NCBI GenBank assembly: GCA_044220875.1
Contig: JBGAQH010000005.1
Span: 310,001 to 374,000 of the forward strand
DNA length: 64,000 bases
Source: JAEUIT01 sp044220875
GTDB lineage: Bacteria > Planctomycetota > Phycisphaerae > Phycisphaerales > SM1A02
Reading direction: 5' to 3'
Of this stretch, positions 26,743 through 36,104 are shown one piece after another; the stretch's first letter is position 1; every line of letters starts with the position of its first letter. A program made the position numbers and the translations under genes. The notes beneath the pieces were generated by a model. The model saw only the letters and a list, made by a program, of their open reading frames with translations. It ran no database searches and was not told where the DNA came from.

Positions 26743-27324
26743 TCAGTCGGCCCGATCGTCGCGCGGCAGGACACGCGCGACCAGCGCTGAACCGTGCATG
26801 TGCAGGCGCACCGGACCGGACCCGCCGCTCACGATCGCCGCATCGCCCTCCTCCAGCGCGACGGACGCGCTGCCCTCGTCGACCGTCGCCGATCCGCGAA
26901 GGGCGACGACGATCATGATGGCCGCGGCCTCCACCCGCTGTTCGAGCGAGCCCTCGAGCAGGGTCAGCGTCCCGCGCCATCGATCGCGCCGCAGCATGAG
27001 GTTGCCGTCGCGGACCGCACCGTCGACGAGTTCGCCGACCGTCTCGGCCTCACCCTGAAAGCGAAGGGCCTCGCCCGCGGTCGGCACGTCCATCGGCGCA
27101 GCGCCGTCGATCCGCAGTCGCATGCCGTTGCCCTCGACGCACACGATGAGCCGTTCGCATCCGTCGAACCGCGAGAATGGCCCGCTCTCCGGCACATCGG
27201 CGATCGAACAGCGCCACGACCATGGTCCGCCGTCGACCGCGTCCGATGCGACCTCAAGCGTCGTCCCCCGCCCGTTCCGCCATGGAACGCGGCGCAGCTC
27301 CCCGGCCCTGCAGCGTCGAATCAC
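26743..27324 (-). CDS. HutD/Ves family cupin protein
   Basis: 193 residues of the HutD/Ves family: the opening RRVPWRNGRGTTLEV motif, SWRCSIADVPESGPFSRFDG, CVEGNGMRLRI and a second cupin half near the end. HutD members accompany histidine-degradation operons in proteobacteria; their role is uncertain, and no hut genes are visible here. Start GTG 27324 overlaps the stop of the DUF418 gene (GTGA), so the two are translationally coupled. It ends 19 bases from the convergent thioredoxin-like gene. Confidence 0.8.
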   Translation of the reverse strand: MIRRCRAGELRRVPWRNGRGTTLEVASDAVDGGPWSWRCSIADVPESGPFSRFDGCERLIVCVEGNGMRLRIDGAAPMDVPTAGEALRFQGEAETVGELVDGAVRDGNLMLRRDRWRGTLTLLEGSLEQRVEAAAIMIVVALRGSATVDEGSASVALEEGDAAIVSGGSGPVRLHMHGSALVARVLPRDDRAD

Positions 27325-28682
27325 GGCGACACGCTCCCTTCGACGGCGCTGCGACGAATCGCAGGACACTCCAGATACGTGACCGAGCGCCAGATCCATT
27401 CCAGCGGTCCCATGGTGAAACTGCGGAGCCAGATCTGGGCGAGCGAGGCGAGGCAGAGCCATGTCACCACGGCGATGGCAACCCGGTTCGTCTCGCCGAT
27501 CGTGTCGAAGAAGCCGAAGCCCCACCAGTAGAAGAGACAGGTCATGAGAACGCTCATCGAGAGGTAGATCGTGAAGGCCACGCGTCCGGCACGGCCAAGG
27601 AACGCGACCAGCCAGCGCGGCCCTGCGTGGGCGAGGCCGGTCAGGGCGCCGACGTAGCCGATGGCCAGAAGCGTCATGCCGAGCTCGTGGACGGACGCGA
27701 AGCCGGCCACCATCGGATCGCCGCGGCCCGCGCCGCGCACAAGGAGCGTCGGAATCACGGCGCTGCACAGGATGCCGAGCGGCACGGCGACCAGGGCAAC
27801 CCGCCGATGAAGCATGGCGTACGCCGGGCGCAACAGGCCGGCCCGGGCGACCGCCGTGCCGAGGAAGAACATTCCCAGGAGATGCGCCCCCCACGAGAGG
27901 TAGACCAGGGGCACCGTCTGCGACCACTGCAGCGCCCGAAACAGCGTGGCGACGCTCCACGGACCGTGGCGATAGGCCGCACGCTCGAAGGGCGCCCATC
28001 GCTCGTCAAGGACATTCCATCGCGTGGCTTCGCCCATGGAGCGAAGGAGCGCGAGGGACGTTGGGCCATCGGGAATCTCCGGCGGCTCCGTGCGCCGCTC
28101 GACCACGGGTGACGCCTGGTCGGCTGGCGGCGGCGCGGCCGGCGCATTCAGGGACGCTGCGCATCCCATCGCGAGGAGGAAGAGCATGAACGCAAGGACG
28201 CCAATGGCCCGAGTCTGCAGGAACCGCAGCGGAATCAGCACCCAGCCCATCGTCGCGTACGCGAACAGGATGTCGCCGTACCAGACGAGCGTCCCGTGCA
28301 GGAAGCCGACGAGGGCGAGAAAGGCGAGTCGCCGCAGCAGCATGACCGTCGTCGCGGTCGTCGAGCGAATCCGATCGGAGCGCATCGCCTGAAGGGCGAT
28401 CCCGGCGCCGAAGAGAAAGGAGAAGATCGAGATGAACTTGCCCTCGAAGAGCGTCTGCACCGCCCACCACGAAAGCCGGTCGGCGACCGGGATTTCCTCG
28501 ACGCCGCCGCCGCCAAAAAGCGACGAGAAGCAGCTTCCGAAGAAGTCCATGTTGACGATCAGGATGCCCAGGAGCGCCACGCCGCGAATCACGTCCATGG
28601 CGTGCACACGTTCGGTCTCCGCGACCGGTGCGGCGCGGCCGCGGTCGAGGAAGGCTGCGACGGTGACTCCGGGCGCGGGCAT
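27321..28682 (-). CDS. DUF418 (YeiB-like) membrane protein
   Basis: 453-residue multi-pass protein (about 9-10 hydrophobic segments). The N-terminus has the family start MDVIRGVALLGILIVNMDFF and FEGKFISIFSFLFGAG; the C-terminus carries the DUF418 domain (VAFTIYLSMSVLMTCLFYWW, SFTMGPLEWIWRSVTY). These resemble acyltransferase-3-like membrane proteins; the function is unknown. ATG 28682 is the first of the frame; the core family homology starts about 28 residues later. It precedes and overlaps the hutD-like gene. Confidence 0.88.
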   Translation of the reverse strand: MPAPGVTVAAFLDRGRAAPVAETERVHAMDVIRGVALLGILIVNMDFFGSCFSSLFGGGGVEEIPVADRLSWWAVQTLFEGKFISIFSFLFGAGIALQAMRSDRIRSTTATTVMLLRRLAFLALVGFLHGTLVWYGDILFAYATMGWVLIPLRFLQTRAIGVLAFMLFLLAMGCAASLNAPAAPPPADQASPVVERRTEPPEIPDGPTSLALLRSMGEATRWNVLDERWAPFERAAYRHGPWSVATLFRALQWSQTVPLVYLSWGAHLLGMFFLGTAVARAGLLRPAYAMLHRRVALVAVPLGILCSAVIPTLLVRGAGRGDPMVAGFASVHELGMTLLAIGYVGALTGLAHAGPRWLVAFLGRAGRVAFTIYLSMSVLMTCLFYWWGFGFFDTIGETNRVAIAVVTWLCLASLAQIWLRSFTMGPLEWIWRSVTYLECPAIRRSAVEGSVSP

Positions 28683-28724
28683 GGCGCAGAGCGTACCGCC
28701 CGGCGACCGCGCCGACGGAGGCGA

Positions 28725-29468
28725 TCAGATCTCGACGACGAGGGTCGGCTGAAAGCCGCTGTCGTACTCGGTCGGATAGCCGCGCTGGTTGGAGACGACG
28801 CGGGTCGCGCCGATCACGTAGTCCACCGAGTGGTGGGTATGCCCGTGCACCCAGAGCTTCGCCCCCGACTCGGCCACGAAGCTGTCGAGGTCGCTGATGA
28901 AGGCGGCGCTGAGCGGATCGCCCTGATAGCGCTCGGCCATCGAACGGGGACTCGGGGCGTGATGGGTCACGATCACCGTCGGCATCGTCGACGCTGCGAG
29001 CTGCTCGCGCATCCAGCGAAGCGTCGAGTCATGCCAGCCCCACGTGTCCTCCGGCCGCAATCGGCGATAGGAAGGTTCGAGCCGGATGTGGCGATAGTCG
29101 GCGAGGCCGAACGCGGCGGCCGCAAGATTGCGGACGCGGTCGCCGCCGAGGGCGTAGTCGGTCCAGAGCGTCGCCCCGAGAAACCGAACGCCGGCGATCT
29201 CGACGGCGTCGCGGTCGAGGACCCGGACATTCGTGTTCTTCGCCGCGGTACGGATCGCCTCGAGGACGCTCTCGATCGAGCCGCCGTAGTACTCGTGATT
29301 GCCCGGCACGAAGATGCAGGGCGTCTCCGGAAAGTGCCGCGTCGCCCAGGGGACCACCGCCGCGCCCTTGCCGATGTCGCCCGCGAGGACGACCACGTCC
29401 GCATCAACCACGGGGGGGACGTAGTCGGCGAACTCGCAGTGGACGTCGCTCAGGATCCGGAGTCGCAT
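28725..29468 (-). CDS. Calcineurin-like metallophosphoesterase
   Basis: 247 residues with the full metallophosphoesterase motif set: D8-x-H10, GD (D31), GNHE (56-59), a THHAPS histidine and a terminal GHTH. It needs two metal ions and probably acts in the cytoplasm; the substrate (phosphoprotein, nucleotide or other) is not evident. ATG 29468 begins MRLRILSDVH, directly at the first motif. It is upstream of the DUF418 gene, same strand, 42 nt apart. Confidence 0.9.
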   Translation of the reverse strand: MRLRILSDVHCEFADYVPPVVDADVVVLAGDIGKGAAVVPWATRHFPETPCIFVPGNHEYYGGSIESVLEAIRTAAKNTNVRVLDRDAVEIAGVRFLGATLWTDYALGGDRVRNLAAAAFGLADYRHIRLEPSYRRLRPEDTWGWHDSTLRWMREQLAASTMPTVIVTHHAPSPRSMAERYQGDPLSAAFISDLDSFVAESGAKLWVHGHTHHSVDYVIGATRVVSNQRGYPTEYDSGFQPTLVVEI

Positions 29469-29562
29469 GGCGTTGGCTGCATCGGCACAAAGGGGGGACC
29501 CCCTGCAACCGGATGCGGCCGGCGGAGGGCATTCGGAACATCGCGGGAGGGTGATCGGCGCT

Positions 29563-29600
29563 CAGCGGCCCCTGTCAGCGGCCCCTGTCAGCGGCCCCTG
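29563..29600. repeat. Three tandem copies of a 13-bp unit
   Basis: CAGCGGCCCCTGT is repeated at 29563, 29576 and (12 of 13 bases) 29589. The last copy supplies the final codons and stop of the gene on the minus strand. Confidence 0.85.
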
Positions 29601-30763
29601 CTCCATGCAAGGGCCGACATTCTGAACTCCGTAGGCCACGCGCGGGCCGAAGTGTCCCGGGGCATCCTACCTGCGGCGTCCGCGTCGGCCGGCATGGGCC
29701 GGTAGACGAGGTCAACGGTCGGCGGCACCGCGTCCGGCTCGATCGGCGCGATGCAGTGCGTCCTGAGCTGGAGCTGCCCCTCGTCGGTCCGCTCGGCACG
29801 GACGGGAAGCCGACGCTCGCCCACGTGCAGCTCCCAGACGCCGGGGAAATCCCAGCCCGGCGCGGTCGCCCCCCGGATCTGCATCGAGACGAGGCTGACG
29901 GCGCCGACCGCCTCGACGGTGATGCGAGGTCGCAGATGGCGGGCGAGAAACGGACTCTGCGGCGGATGGACGGGATCGGCGTGCTCGGCGCCGCGGACCC
30001 GTGCGAGCAGGCTCGACGCGCGGGCGGCATCGACGGTGCCCGCGCCCGCCAGCGACCCGATCAGGTCGACGACGAGAGCTCGCGCGGTGCTGTCGTCGAA
30101 GCGATCGAGGAGCAGGGCCAGCCCGCACTCCGGGGCGACCTCGTCCCTCTCAAACGCATCGAGCGCGGCGAGGGCCTCACGTCGAATCTCCTCATCGCCG
30201 GCCGCGCCGTCTGCGGCGAAGCGCAGGGCATCGGTGACCGCGCGATGGGAACGATGGCCGATGAGCGTCGAGCGAATCGCGCTGACCTGGGCGGTGGCGG
30301 CCGATGCGTTCGCGAGGACCGCGATGGCGCCGCCCGCAAGCCACGCCGCGCCGATCGCGGCGCCGAACGCCAGACCGCCGAGCGCGAAGGTTCCAAGCGC
30401 GCCACGGAGGCTCCATCGCCGTCGTCCGAAGTGAACGTGCGGATCACTCACGCTTCCCGTCGATCGGCCGCACTCGGGGCAGCGCTCGGGCAGCGTGCGG
30501 TGGGCCGCGAGCAATTCGACCCGGCACGCTTCGCATCGGGGCGAGCCGAAGCGCGGCGAGCCGCGCCACGCCTGCACCCACAGGAGCGCAGCGAGCGAGG
30601 CCGGCAGGCTCGCGGCCAACGCAGCGCAGGCCCAACCGACGGCGTTGCGATCGTTGGGCGAGAAAAGGTCCCAGGGGATCGATCCGACAAGCGACTCGCC
30701 GATGGACCCAGGCACGGACGAGGCCACGAGCCACCACGACGCGCCGGCAATGACGATGCTCAT
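29588..30763 (-). CDS. Membrane zinc-ribbon protein of unknown function (downstream paralogue)
   Basis: 391 residues from ATG 30763. A first hydrophobic stretch (about 43-65), a zinc ribbon CEAC...CPEC (Cys 77, 80, 95, 98), a second membrane region (about 116-148), then a soluble domain of about 240 residues with no motif that I recognise. ATG 30763 overlaps the upstream stop (ATGA). The layout (membrane segment, Cys4 ribbon, membrane segment, soluble domain) repeats that of the upstream gene, suggesting an old duplication or partner proteins. The stop codon falls in a 13-bp tandem repeat. Confidence 0.65.
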   Translation of the reverse strand: MSIVIAGASWWLVASSVPGSIGESLVGSIPWDLFSPNDRNAVGWACAALAASLPASLAALLWVQAWRGSPRFGSPRCEACRVELLAAHRTLPERCPECGRSTGSVSDPHVHFGRRRWSLRGALGTFALGGLAFGAAIGAAWLAGGAIAVLANASAATAQVSAIRSTLIGHRSHRAVTDALRFAADGAAGDEEIRREALAALDAFERDEVAPECGLALLLDRFDDSTARALVVDLIGSLAGAGTVDAARASSLLARVRGAEHADPVHPPQSPFLARHLRPRITVEAVGAVSLVSMQIRGATAPGWDFPGVWELHVGERRLPVRAERTDEGQLQLRTHCIAPIEPDAVPPTVDLVYRPMPADADAAGRMPRDTSARAWPTEFRMSALAWSRGR

Positions 30764-31749
30764 GGCGAGGCCTCCTCCGCCGAGGCGGGCGGCTCGACCC
30801 GAACGGAATCGCTGCGGGTCACGACCGAATGGACGAGCCCCTCGGGACAGGGTTCGCCGGCGTAGAGCAGGACGGCCAGCGCCCCCGCGGCACTGCTCGG
30901 CACACGAAACTCGTGACTCGTGACCGTGACGGATTCGGCGCCCCCGCCGGCCAGCAGCGTCGCCACCGTCACGTCGCACGGCGCGGCCAGGGAGCCCCCC
31001 GCCCAGTGGACCGAACGACCGGCCAGCCGCCGTTCGCCGAGTCGTATCTCGTCAACGAGGTACACCACGCTCCAGCCGCTCGGCGCCGCGTAGATCCACT
31101 CGATCGAGAGCGGGCGTGCTCCCTCGGCCGGCAGCCGAACGGTCGGCGGTCCCCGCTGAACGATCATCGCGTCCAGCGCGGCGAGGGCCCGGCCCGTCGC
31201 CGCGGCACCCGGCTCCCGGAGCATCGCAGGGTGCCCGACGAGCCGAGCAAGCGTCGCGGTCACGAGGTCCCGTCGGGCGTTGGGGGCGGCAATCGCCGCA
31301 TCCACCGCCGTTGCCCGATCGGCGACACCGATGGAACGGTCGTCGCACCGGCGCACGAGCGAGCGAAGTGCCTCATGCACCTCCCGACCGTTGCGGAGAT
31401 TGGCGACTTCCCATGTTGCCGGCAGGAGCTCGCGCCACGTCAGTCCTCGCGAACGGAGCGAGAGGTGCCATCCGGTGACGAGGACGCTGGCGACAAGCAG
31501 GACAATGCCGGCGATCGCCGCGCTTCGGCTTCGCTCGCGCCCGGCGAAGCGCACCGCCCCGTGCGACGACAGGCGAGCGCCGCAGGCGCAGCGGGGGTCA
31601 GCCTCCCACGCATGGACGCGCACGTCGGCATCGCATCGGCGGCAGCGAGGACGTCGCAGGCTCGACTGTCCGATGAGCGCCGCGGCGATCGCCACGATGC
31701 CGCAGAAGGCCAAGGCGATCGCGATGAGGAAGGCGGGATCGGGTCGCAT
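30760..31749 (-). CDS. Membrane zinc-ribbon protein of unknown function (upstream paralogue)
   Basis: 329 residues from ATG 31749. Hydrophobic segment at 7-27, then a compact ribbon (C36, C39, C54, C56: CRRC...CACG), a second hydrophobic segment at about 76-96, and a soluble C-terminal domain of about 230 residues without a recognised fold. It probably sits in the inner membrane with both termini defined by the two helices. Same design as the next gene, to which it is translationally coupled. Confidence 0.65.
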   Translation of the reverse strand: MRPDPAFLIAIALAFCGIVAIAAALIGQSSLRRPRCRRCDADVRVHAWEADPRCACGARLSSHGAVRFAGRERSRSAAIAGIVLLVASVLVTGWHLSLRSRGLTWRELLPATWEVANLRNGREVHEALRSLVRRCDDRSIGVADRATAVDAAIAAPNARRDLVTATLARLVGHPAMLREPGAAATGRALAALDAMIVQRGPPTVRLPAEGARPLSIEWIYAAPSGWSVVYLVDEIRLGERRLAGRSVHWAGGSLAAPCDVTVATLLAGGGAESVTVTSHEFRVPSSAAGALAVLLYAGEPCPEGLVHSVVTRSDSVRVEPPASAEEASP

Positions 31750-31829
31750 GCGATGGAGGGCCCGCTGCCGCGGTGCCTAGGGCGTCATCCGCGAAGAGGC
31801 CGGCGCCGGATCCACGCGATTCGCGACAA

Positions 31830-32297
31830 TCACTGGATCGGGAAGACCTTGAGGAAGTCGAGCGCCGTCACCACGCCGATCGGCCGGCGCCGCTCGTCGA
31901 TGACCACGACGCGGTGCACGTGGGCCGTTCCGATCCGTCGGGCCACGGCACCGATGCTCTCGTCGGCCGTCGCGGTAATGACCGATTCGCACATGAAGTC
32001 GGAGACGGTCAGCAGCGCCTCCGGCATGACCTGCCGCTCAGCGGGGACGTGCTCGCTGATCAGGTCAAACAGGAAGCCGGGATTGGGTTCCTTCGCGTCC
32101 TGGGTGATGCGACGGAAGAGGTCGGTGCGGGAGACGACACCCACCAGTGCGCCATCGGCGCCGACGACCGGGGCCCCCGAGATCTTCCGCTCGGCGAAGA
32201 CCGTGGCGAGTTGCCGGACGGTCATGCCCGGCGTCGCACAAAATGGGTTCTTGGTCATGATGTCCGAGAGCGGATGGGTCGTCGCGATGGGTGGCAT
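31830..32297 (-). CDS. Two-CBS-domain protein
   Basis: 155 residues from ATG 32297 (MPPIATTH); an in-frame ATG at 32405 would add 36 residues of no family character. Two CBS domains form a Bateman module: the first about residues 10-75 (DIMTKNPFCATPGMTVRQLA..GVVSRTDLF), the second about 95-155 (FMCESVITATADESIGAVA..GVVTALDFL). Such stand-alone pairs bind adenosine nucleotides and regulate partners. Divergent or convergent partners do not identify its target; the hybrid kinase lies upstream on the same strand, with 104 nt between. Confidence 0.88.
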   Translation of the reverse strand: MPPIATTHPLSDIMTKNPFCATPGMTVRQLATVFAERKISGAPVVGADGALVGVVSRTDLFRRITQDAKEPNPGFLFDLISEHVPAERQVMPEALLTVSDFMCESVITATADESIGAVARRIGTAHVHRVVVIDERRRPIGVVTALDFLKVFPIQ

Positions 32298-32401
32298 GAG
32301 CGTGGCTCCGACGCCAAGGATACGGCAGGCCGCCGATCGGTGCGGCGCGGCGCGGCCCCGAACTTGATTCGGCGACGACTCACGGCCCGGGGCCGGGCCG
32401 A

Positions 32402-35400
32402 TCACGCCGCTCGCCGCTGCTCACACCGGTTGCCGGCGGTGGCGCAGGTCTCGATGAGGAGGTCACGATCAATCGGCTTGGCGGCGTAGCCGTCGCAGCC
32501 GGCGGCGAGGCACTGATCGATGTCGCCGCGCATCGCATGGGCCGTCAGGGCAATGATCGGCAACGACCACCCCTTGGCGCGAAGCAGGCGGGCCGCGGCG
32601 TATCCGTCCATCTCCGGCATCTGCATGTCGCTGACGATCAGGTCGAATCGAGGCGGCGTCGCGAGGTCCCCGTCGAGCGTGCCGTCGCACGTCACGGCCT
32701 CCACCGCCAGGCGACCGTTCTCGACGATGGTCACCTCGGCGCCGGCCCTGCGAAGGTGATGGGAGATGAGCCGCTGGTTGTCGGGCCCGTCCTCGGCAAG
32801 CAGGATGCGAAGGCCATGGAGCCGCAGAGTTCCCTCGCCGAGTCCCGCGACCGTGGCGCGTCCTTCGATCAGATGCGGAGTCGCTTCACGGGCCAGGTTC
32901 AGCGCCGCCCCACCCGGATGGGACCACCGGACGGAGCTGACGCTCCCGGTGCCGACCGTGAGCGTGAACGTGCTTCCTTCGCCGGGCGCGCTGCGGACGG
33001 CGATGTCGCCTCCGAGCATCGCCGCAAGCCGCTTGCTGATGCGCAGGCCCAGTCCGGTCCCGCCGAATTTCCGCGTGGTGCTCGCGCCGGCCTGCATGAA
33101 CGCCCCGAAGAGTCGCCCCTGCTGGTCGGGGGTGAGGCCGATGCCGGTGTCGGTGATGTCGATCCGGAACTGCTCCCGATCGCGGTCACAGCTCACTTCG
33201 AGCGTCACGCCACCGTGTTCGGTGAACTTGATGGCGTTGCCGACGAGATTGACGAGGATCTGCCGAAGCCGGAGCGGGTCCGACTCGATGCTGGCGGGCA
33301 TGGCGGTGACGAAACGGGCCTCCAGGTCCAGCGACTTCGCCTTGGCCTTAACGTCCATGAGCGTGAGCACGTCCCGAATCAGTTGCGTCGGCTCCGTCTC
33401 CCGCCGCTCGATCGTCATCTTGCCCGCCTCGATCTTCGAGATGTCGAGGATGTCGTTGATGATCGAGAGGAGGTGCTCGCCGTTGCGGCGAATGGTGTCG
33501 ATGTACTCGAGGCGCCGCACCGGGGCCCTGGCCACGTCGCCGTCGCTGGCCAGGAGGTCGGTGAACCCCAGAATCGCGGTCATGGGCGTTCGGATTTCGT
33601 GGCTCATGTTGGCGAGGAACTCGGACTTCGCCGCGTTGGCCGCCTGGGCTTCGGCCTGCGCTGCGACGAGCTTGGCCTCGGCCGCCTTCTGGGCGGTGAT
33701 GTCGAAGCGGATCGAGACGTACTTCTCGATGACGCCGTCGGCGCCGATGTAGGGCACGATCGTCGAGTCGACCCAGTAGAGGCCGCCGCTCCTGTTCCGG
33801 TTGCAGACCTCGCCGCGCCACGCCTTTCCGGCGGCGATCGTCCTCCAGATGTTCACCCAGAACGAGCGGGGATGGACGCCGGAATTGAGGAGGCGGTGAT
33901 CCTGCCCGATCAGCTCCTCGCGAGAATAGCCGGAGATGCGGCAGAATCCGTTGTTGACCTCGGTGATGCGCCCCGAGCGGTCCGTGATCGAGAGGATCGA
34001 GTGCTCGTCGAGGGCGGTGCGGATCGCGTTCATCTCGCGAAGCGCGGTCTCGGCGGTCTCGGTGGCGTCCCGCAGCTCCGCCTCGATGCGCTTCGCCTCG
34101 CTGATGTCGACGTGCACGCCCATCGCCCGCAGCGCCCCGCCCCGCTCGTCGCGCTCGACGACGCGACCGGAGTCGAGCACCCAGGCCCAGGTGCCGTCCT
34201 TGCGGAGCAGCCGATGTTCGCAGCGGTATTCTGGAGTTCGGCCCTCGAGGTGGTCGGTCAGGATCGCGTTGATCCGCGGCATGTCGTCGGGATGCACCAG
34301 CCGCTCCCAGCTGCTGAGGTCTGGGGCGATCTCGGCGAGCGAATAGCCGAGCATCGCGGCCCAGCGCTCGTTGAATGCGACGCGGCCGGTTCGGATGTGC
34401 CAGTCCCAGGTGCCGAGACCGGCGCCGTCGACAAGGAGTTCGAGGCGAGTCGCCTGCTCGTGCTGGGCCGTGACGTCGGCGAAGGAGGCGACGACGGCCC
34501 GCAGGGCGCCATCGACGTCGCGAATCGGTTCGGTGCTGACCGAGACCCATCGCCGTTCGCCGTCGGGCGTTCGGATGCCGTGCACGAACGAGCGGACGGC
34601 GAGTCCGGTGCGCAGCGTCTGGCTCGCGGGAAGCTCGTCGTCGGGGAGTTCCGTGCCATCGACCCGAACCACGCCCCACCGTTCGTCCCGCGGCTCGCGA
34701 CCGCAGATCTGCTCGCGCGGAAGGCCGAGGATCCGCTCCGCCGCGGGGTTGCAGTCGGCGATCCTGCCCGAGGTGTCGACGTAGATGATCCCCTCGGCGA
34801 GGGCGGCGAACGTCGAGCGAAGGCGCTCGCGCGTGTTGACGCTCTCGGTGATCTCCGTCTCGATCGCGACGTAGCCGACGAGACGGCCTCCCGCATCTCG
34901 CTGCGGCTGAATCGCAATGTCGAGCCAGTACTCGCGACCGGACTTGCCGCGGTTGAGGAGTTCGCCGCGGAAGGGACGATGGGCGTTGCACGCCTCGCGA
35001 ATGGCGAGAACCACCGCCGGATCCGTTCCCTCGCATTGCAGGAATTCGCCGGGCTTGCGGCCGCGCACCTCGTCGAGCGAGTAGCCGCTGATGCGCTCGA
35101 ATCCGTCGTTGACCCAGACGATGCGGCGATGCTCGTCGGTCATGACGACGGCATTGGTCGTGCGTCGTGCGACTTCGGCAAGCCGCTCGAACTCGGCGCT
35201 GCGGCGGAGATTCTCGTCGTGCTGCCGCCCGAGGCGGCGGAGCGTCGGCTCGATGAGGACTGCCGCGGCGGCGCCGAGCACGGCGACGGTGAAGCCCATC
35301 AGGAGCACCTCGGCCCGCTGGAGCGTCGCGATCTGCGAGCTGGACGCTGCCTCGAAGGCGAGGACCGCCTCGTGCATCGCCGGGAGGAATCGATCGGTGT

Positions 35401-35902
35401 CCGACGCGATCGACGCCGCGAGCGTCTCTGCCTCGCCGTTTGGGGCGGCTGATCGCGCTGAGGCGAGGGCGTCGAGGCGGGCGCTGGCGTCGTTCACGGA
35501 GCGAACGATGCCCGAGAGCGATTGCAGCCGTTCCCGGATGGACTGCGGGTTGCTCCCGCCGAAACCACGCGTGGGGTCGCGGGAGACCAAGGCGTCATGC
35601 GTGGCCGACCAGTCAGCCGCGAGGCGACGGAGCTCCGTGGCGCTCCCGTCGGCGGCGTCGCGGTCCCCCCGCTCGATGGCCGAGACGATCTGCACGGATG
35701 ATCGTGCGATGCGCTGGCTCAGCGTCTCCTGGCGATCTGCCGCCGCGATGAGCGCCGCGTCGTTTGGCATGGTTCCGATCACCGCGTGAACGGCACACTG
35801 CCCCGCCATCGTGGCCAAGGCGGTCGACCCCAAGGCGACGAGGTAGGCGGCGCGGAGCCGACCGACGGGCGATGGACGGAGTGCAGGCGTGACGTAGGAC
35901 AT
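32402..35902 (-). CDS. Membrane-bound multi-PAS hybrid histidine kinase
   Basis: 1166 residues from ATG 35902 (alternatives at 35977 and 35989 add up to 29 residues). TM1 about 10-38; a periplasmic PilJ/type-IV-pilus-transducer-like region about 40-190 (QETLSQRIARSS); TM2 about 195-220; four PAS domains at about 235-355, 360-480, 490-605 and 615-745; HisKA with phospho-accepting His near 768 (MSHEIRTPM); ATPase domain (NAIKFTEHGG, DTGIGL, GTGLGL); C-terminal receiver with Asp near 1092 (IVSDMQMPEMDG) and the Lys of AKPID. It senses across the membrane and should autophosphorylate and pass phosphate to its own receiver; the signal and the output partner are not in the window. Confidence 0.92.
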   Translation of the reverse strand: MSYVTPALRPSPVGRLRAAYLVALGSTALATMAGQCAVHAVIGTMPNDAALIAAADRQETLSQRIARSSVQIVSAIERGDRDAADGSATELRRLAADWSATHDALVSRDPTRGFGGSNPQSIRERLQSLSGIVRSVNDASARLDALASARSAAPNGEAETLAASIASDTDRFLPAMHEAVLAFEAASSSQIATLQRAEVLLMGFTVAVLGAAAAVLIEPTLRRLGRQHDENLRRSAEFERLAEVARRTTNAVVMTDEHRRIVWVNDGFERISGYSLDEVRGRKPGEFLQCEGTDPAVVLAIREACNAHRPFRGELLNRGKSGREYWLDIAIQPQRDAGGRLVGYVAIETEITESVNTRERLRSTFAALAEGIIYVDTSGRIADCNPAAERILGLPREQICGREPRDERWGVVRVDGTELPDDELPASQTLRTGLAVRSFVHGIRTPDGERRWVSVSTEPIRDVDGALRAVVASFADVTAQHEQATRLELLVDGAGLGTWDWHIRTGRVAFNERWAAMLGYSLAEIAPDLSSWERLVHPDDMPRINAILTDHLEGRTPEYRCEHRLLRKDGTWAWVLDSGRVVERDERGGALRAMGVHVDISEAKRIEAELRDATETAETALREMNAIRTALDEHSILSITDRSGRITEVNNGFCRISGYSREELIGQDHRLLNSGVHPRSFWVNIWRTIAAGKAWRGEVCNRNRSGGLYWVDSTIVPYIGADGVIEKYVSIRFDITAQKAAEAKLVAAQAEAQAANAAKSEFLANMSHEIRTPMTAILGFTDLLASDGDVARAPVRRLEYIDTIRRNGEHLLSIINDILDISKIEAGKMTIERRETEPTQLIRDVLTLMDVKAKAKSLDLEARFVTAMPASIESDPLRLRQILVNLVGNAIKFTEHGGVTLEVSCDRDREQFRIDITDTGIGLTPDQQGRLFGAFMQAGASTTRKFGGTGLGLRISKRLAAMLGGDIAVRSAPGEGSTFTLTVGTGSVSSVRWSHPGGAALNLAREATPHLIEGRATVAGLGEGTLRLHGLRILLAEDGPDNQRLISHHLRRAGAEVTIVENGRLAVEAVTCDGTLDGDLATPPRFDLIVSDMQMPEMDGYAAARLLRAKGWSLPIIALTAHAMRGDIDQCLAAGCDGYAAKPIDRDLLIETCATAGNRCEQRRAA

Positions 35903-36104
35903 GACGCAGCGATGCGCGAGGTCGAACCGCCCCGATCGGAGGCGGAGCGCGAGGGAGGTCTTGGTGCCCGCAAGCATCGGCGTTTGCACCGCTTCAAATC
36001 CGTCGTGACCGCAACACTGCGCCCGAGCCCGATCAGATTTCGACGACGATCGGACGCCTGACCGCCATCAACGGACAGCGTTTGCCGGAGACCCCGTGGT
36101 CGCC

